A program made the position numbers and the translations under genes. From NCBI GenBank assembly GCA_039096225.1, contig JBBPEB010000015.1, positions 1,637,501 through 1,701,500 of the forward strand: a DNA stretch of 64,000 bases, in the 5' to 3' direction. The notes under the pieces are model-generated. The model did not search any database, was not told the origin of the DNA, and worked only from the letters and a program-made list of their open reading frames with translations. The stretch is from Blastocystis sp. Blastoise (taxonomy: Eukaryota > Sar > Bigyra > Opalinata > Blastocystidae). This document shows, in pieces, positions 59,430 through 64,000 of the stretch. Within the stretch, counting starts at the first letter, position 1. Each line of letters opens with the position of its first letter.

Positions 59430-62043
59430 ATGGAGAAAGACTACGATGAGAATGAGGAAACTCCTATTCCAGAGGATATAATTCCTAATTTTGAGCCTTT
59501 TGAAGATGCTTTGCTTCATGATAATGTTGAAAGTGTATGTGCATAGTATTTCAATCATGATTATGGTTATAAATAGTTATTAAATTTATTGAATGGCGAT
59601 CCATTGGCTGTATCTACCTTATTTTACAAAGGTGATTCTATTTTACATTATGTATATATATCTATGATTAAATTAAATAATTGTTAATAATTAAATATCT
59701 GTTTATAGGCTTGTCGTTACAATTCAAAGGATATTTTACATCGATTATTAGAGTCTGGTGTAAAGCCTGATATAAGGAATGAAAATCATCTCGAACCAAT
59801 TCATGTAGCTGCTATGAAAGGAAATGTTGTTCTAAGTAATTGACATTGTTCAAAGTTAAATATAGTATATTTATATAGTGAATGATTTAATTAATCATGG
59901 TGCATCTATACTTGCTAGAGATGACAAAGGATCATCTCCAATTCATTATGCTGTTCAATCTGGTATTTTTTTATTGTGTTTTTTTTTCAAAATGTAAATA
60001 TAATAATTGTCTATTCATATATATTATATAGGTAGTTTAAGTGTAATATATTTATTAATGCAAAAAGGATGTACTTTACAAGAACGTGATTATAAAGGTA
60101 AAACACCTATTATGATAGCTGCAAAATATGATCAACTTATTGTATATATAATATTATTATTCTTATTATTTTATTTTATTTTATGTGTTTATTATGGTTT
60201 TCTTATATATATATATATATAATAATAATTATTATGATTATAAAGGCATTTGATTGGTTGATTGAGCACCATGCACGTATCTTAGATCAAGATAGTGAAG
60301 GAAACACAGTACTACATTGTGCTGTCGATTGTGGTAGCGAAAGTATATATTTGTATTTATAATTATATATAGAAGGATATATACTATAATTAATAAAATC
60401 ATATTTTAATAAATAATATTAATATATATATATATATAGGTATTATTAAGAGTATATTAGATAATATATATGGAAAACAATTAACGAGAACTGTTAATTT
60501 TAGAATGCAAACCCCTTTACAGGTATTTACATATATATATATAAAACATATAATTTCAATCTATATACATGAAGATTTTTCTACATATTATTATAATATA
60601 TATAAAAACATATAATTTCAATCTATATACATGAATATTTTTCTACATATTATTATAATATATATAAAAGCATATAATTTCAATCTTTATAAATAAACTT
60701 TAATATATATATATATAGTTAGCTCAGAAGAAAACGGAGAGAGCAACCTATGATGTTTTAAAATATAAAAAGATATGTAATTATTTATATCGATTTACAT
60801 ATCATGGTATATATGCTACAATATATCGTTATATACAAACACATACAGCTATTCTGTTATTTCCTTTATTTGGAATATATGGATTATATATACATTTTCA
60901 TTATATATTACCTTCAATGATGGATACTTCTTTATTTTATTTATATATATTCATTACTATAATAACATTATCCTTATGGATATATTTGGTGTTTTCGGAT
61001 CCTGGTACTATTCTTGATAAACATCAAAATCCAAATCCAAAAGTGAATCATTCCCAGGATTATCGTACATGTTTTGAAGAAATAATGAATGGTCAATCTC
61101 GTGAAACTCGATTATTATGTCCAAGTTGTCGAATAGAAAGACCCAGAAGATCCAAACATTGTAATCAATGCAGAAATTGTATACTAAAAATGGATCATCA
61201 TTGTAGGTTTATATTATATTTATATTTTATTATTATGTTTATTATGCTTATTATTATGTTTATTATTATATTTATTATTATGTTTATTATGCTTATATTT
61301 TATTATATTTATATTTATTATTATATTATATTTTATTATGTTTATTATGTTTATTATTATATATATATAGGTCCATGGATTAATAATTGTGTAGGAAAAA
61401 GAAAATATCCTTTACATATATATATATTAAATATATATATATATTAAATATAAATCATGAATAATAAAATGAATGTCTTTAATAATATATTCATCGTCAA
61501 TTCTTAGTCTTCTTAGTATCTTGTGCATTATACTTATGTTTATCTTATTATATGCTCTATATATTTATGGAAAAGAATTCATTTCCTACTGTAGGTAATA
61601 ATAACGATATACAAACTGATATTCTTATTTTTATGTTTTATTATATTAATGCAGCATGGCTACTTGCGTATATATATATATAAATATATTTAATATATAT
61701 TAAATAATAAATATGTATAATAATAATCAATGCGAATCTATATTCTATTATATATCTAGTTATTGTATTTATTTATTATTCTTTCAAATTATACAAATAA
61801 GTCGAAATATCACTACAAATGAAACTATTAATTGGAGACATTATTCATATTTATTAATTAATGTATATATATATATAATTGTAATTTATAAATAAACTAT
61901 ATATGTTTATACTATTCTTTTCTTTATATCATTACTATATATAGGGTCGTTCATTTCATAATCCTTATGATAATGGTTTCTTTTGGAATTGGATCGATTT
62001 CTGGGGACTCTCAAGACATAATTATGAACTTATATCAACTTAA
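59430..62043 (+). CDS. ankyrin-repeat DHHC palmitoyltransferase
   Basis: S-acyltransferase of the zDHHC13/17 and Akr1 type, adding palmitate to cysteines on Golgi or endomembrane proteins. About 12 exons give about 550 residues. Ankyrin repeats cover residues about 40-240 (KGDSILHYACRYNSKDILHRLLESGV, EPIHVAAMKGN, SSPIHYAVQSGS, KTPIMIAAKYDQ, NTVLHCAVDCGS). Two membrane helices follow (TAILLFPLFGIYGLYI; LFYLYIFITIITLSLWIYLVF), then SDPG. The cysteine-rich domain is LLCPSCRIERPRRSKHCNQC, NCILKMDHHC, PWINNCVGKR. After it come another two helices, TTNETINW (TTxE motif) and NPYDNGFFWNWIDFWG (PaCCT motif). The catalytic Cys codon is split by a GT-AG intron (61203-61370). Only 34 coding bases later a second intron (61405-61490) starts ATATCCTTT. 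Removing it to base 61491 gives CVGKRNHRQFLVFL, which fits the family. Confidence 0.88.
60530..60700. repeat. tandem repeat of about 62 bp in DHHC intron
   Basis: About 2.6 copies of a unit containing CATATAATTTCAATCTATAT and ACATGAATATTTTTCTACAT. The copies are almost identical. Confidence 0.9.
61405..61490 (+). other. candidate U12-type intron with AT-AT ends in DHHC gene (86 nt)
   Basis: Donor ATATCCTTTACA and branch-like GTCTTTAAT at about 61474-61482. There is no AG or AC near the site required by the protein. Ending at 61490 (AATATAT) restores Asn of the conserved NHR block. One-base sliding (TA to TT ends) would give Lys instead. Confidence 0.7.
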
Positions 62044-62599
62044 ATTATATAGATATATTCATTCTATAAGTCATTCTTTATATATATAAATTATATATTA
62101 TTTTTCATTAAAGTAAAATAGTTCATTTTTTTCATAAATAATTATATCTGTTGATATTTTTTTTTATTATTTTCTAAATATATAATTATTTATAAATATT
62201 ATGTTGCTCATTATATAGTATATATAGTGTTTTTAAATTCTTATTCTTTTTATTATTTTTTTAATATTTCTCTTCTAGTTTATTATAGATATATAAATAT
62301 TTTCTTTTATGAGTATTCAATTGTATATATTTTGAAGTGTATATTTTTTAAAATTTTGTTTAAAATGAATAGGATATTTTTAAATTAAATTCAATTATTA
62401 ACTACTTTATATTAATTAAAAAATTATATTTTTGTTTATACATAATATATAATGGATAGTAAATTAATTTTATATATCCTGATTATAATAAGAATTATAA
62501 TTTCAAAGTATATTTATGATTGTAACAAAATATAGTTTTAATACATATTATATAAATAGATATATATGATAAATAATTATATATAGAGATTTATTTGTG
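62044..62599. other. convergent 3' intergenic region
   Basis: About 555 bp of AT-rich sequence between the DHHC and UFD1 genes. Nothing recognisable. Confidence 0.5.
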
Positions 62600-63947
62600 T
62601 TACTTTAATGTATGTCCATTTCCTTTAAATGCTTCTTCTCGTTTCTTTTGTTCAAATACATTTAATGGCTTTTTCTATTAATATTAATAATTAGTATATT
62701 AATAATAATAAATATATATAAATAATAAATATATAAAAAAAAATAAATATATAAAAAAAAATAAATATATTTAAAATAATAATATATTAAAAATAATAAG
62801 TATATTAATAATAATAGTAAATATATTAATAATAATAAATTAATAATAATAAATACTAGTAACCGACTAGACATAGTTCCTCTATTTTGACTACTACCTA
62901 ATGTATTACCCGTTGATGAAGAAGTAATAGTAGCATTATTAGTATTATTCCCATTAGTAGCAGTAGATAAAGAATGAGAAATTGGTTTACCATCTAATCG
63001 TTGACCTGAACCAACAGATTCCCATGTAAATGATGGCTTTGCAAAACGACTTATTGGACCTAAATAAGTTATGAATATATATATATATATATATAATATA
63101 ATGATTATGATTATTTTATTCTATAATAATTAACGATAATAATAATAAAAATAATAAATCAAATAATAATAAAAAAAAAATAATAAATCAAATAATAAAT
63201 CAAATAATAATAAAAAAGAATAATAATTATAAATATAATAATAAGCATACGTTTCTTATGTTCTTCTGATTCTTCATTTTGTTCTGTAAAATGTGTATCG
63301 ATGTCAGATATAGCTCCTGTCATAGAAGGAGGCATAGGAGAAGAAGGAGTAGATCCAGTAGGAGTGGATTGAGGTGTATATTTTGGACTAAATAATATAT
63401 ATATAATAGTTATTTTATACAATAATATATAGTATAAAAATAAAATGCACTATTTATGAATAATAGTATATATATAATTTATATAATGTGAAAAATAAAT
63501 AAACAAATATATTCATAACACTTTTATTTATAGTTATATACGTATTATCAGCTTCTTCAAATTCTATTTCTACATCTGTTTCTACTATACTACAAATATT
63601 AGCAGGTTTTAAATCTATAATTTGTAATATATAATTCTTATTATTATAACTAATTTGATAATAATCGTTCTTTTGTGCTACTGTATAAGTTACAAGTATA
63701 TGTTCTAATCTATATATATATTATCAATAATAATATTTAAACTATATATCTAGATATCTAAAAAACATAATAAATAATATATCCTATATAATTTAATCTA
63801 AATATATAAATATACACAGCTTTAGGATTTGATAAATTTAAGAATTCATAAGTATTTGGTTTTAATTTAATAAAAGTAGCTTTTGGAGGACTAATATTTG
63901 TAACTATAATCATTCCATCAGATGTAATACGAAGCTTTTTATACATC
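62600..63947 (-). CDS. UFD1: UFD1 (ubiquitin fusion degradation protein 1), 5' partial
   Basis: Cofactor that with NPL4 brings ubiquitinated clients to the Cdc48/p97 ATPase. Five exons in the window give about 245 residues. The most upstream begins right after an acceptor CTAG at about 63947, so earlier exons lie beyond the edge. The visible Ufd1 fold includes YKKLRITSDGMIIVTNIS, then PPKATFIKLKPNTYEFLNLS and NPKAVLEHIL. A beta segment follows (YYQISYNNKNYILQIIDLKPAN, then SIVETDVEIEFEEA), then a Pro/Ser/Thr linker. WESVGSGQRLDGKP and the C-terminal EAFKGNGHTLK with TAA at 62600-62602 match UFD1's repeated FxGxGxxLxGK-type ends. In other species these parts contact p97 and NPL4. Introns are GT-AG. 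Confidence 0.85.
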
Positions 63948-64000
63948 TAGATATATATTAATAATAATAGATAATAATAATATAATAATAATAATAATAA

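Overview
This window is nuclear DNA of a very AT-rich, intron-dense single-celled eukaryote. The evidence is: housekeeping genes broken into many short exons; introns that nearly all begin GTATAT and end TATATAG and are filled with (TA)n or (TAA)n; standard stop codons (TAA and TAG both end genes); and compact spacing, with neighbouring genes often 0.2-1.2 kb apart. Peroxisomal (PEX1), mitochondrial (an acyl-CoA dehydrogenase with a presequence), lysosomal (GLB1-type beta-galactosidase) and minor-spliceosome signatures are all present. I cannot name the species. An amoeboid protist or an early-branching fungus-like organism would both fit. All exon models were made by eye from reading frame, splice signals and family similarity. 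There is no transcript evidence.

Layout: an acetyl-CoA hydrolase/transferase (+, 5' end outside the window) converges on a tepsin/ENTHD2-like AP-4 accessory protein (-). Then come 26S proteasome Rpn2/PSMD1 (+), two tandem TEX264-like ER-phagy receptor paralogues (-), and a 139-bp hAT-type MITE just upstream of the second. A single-exon lysosomal beta-galactosidase (+) and a small membrane protein (+) follow. Next are a Ubl-Ubl-RING0 protein resembling the N-terminal half of parkin (-), an isovaleryl-CoA-dehydrogenase-like enzyme (-), tRNA exportin XPOT/Los1 (-), an unusual protein kinase with a long Asn/Ser-rich linker (-), and a Pumilio-family RNA-binding protein (+). After a 3.1-kb gene-poor, T-rich stretch come a ~1,080-residue coiled-coil protein (+) and a ~2,190-residue coiled-coil protein (-). 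The latter is divergently arranged with PEX1 (+). An ankyrin-DHHC palmitoyltransferase (+) and UFD1 (-, 5' end outside the window) close the window.

Several genes touch protein quality control: Rpn2 and UFD1 act in the ubiquitin-proteasome pathway, the RING0 protein is parkin-like, TEX264 proteins are ER-phagy receptors, and PEX1 recycles the peroxisomal import receptor. This may simply reflect how common such genes are, and I see no operon-like logic.

The most interesting content is in how the genes are interrupted. Besides ordinary GT-AG introns, there are four good candidates for U12-type introns starting ATATCCTTT: three end in AC and one apparently in AT. There are also three interruptions in conserved coding sequence that fit neither class. 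Two of these are flanked by exact 12-14 bp direct repeats, so the coding sequence is restored by removing one repeat plus the spacer. A recurring TTCCCACGG-type motif, conspicuous in such AT-rich DNA, lies about 90-160 bp upstream of several start codons.
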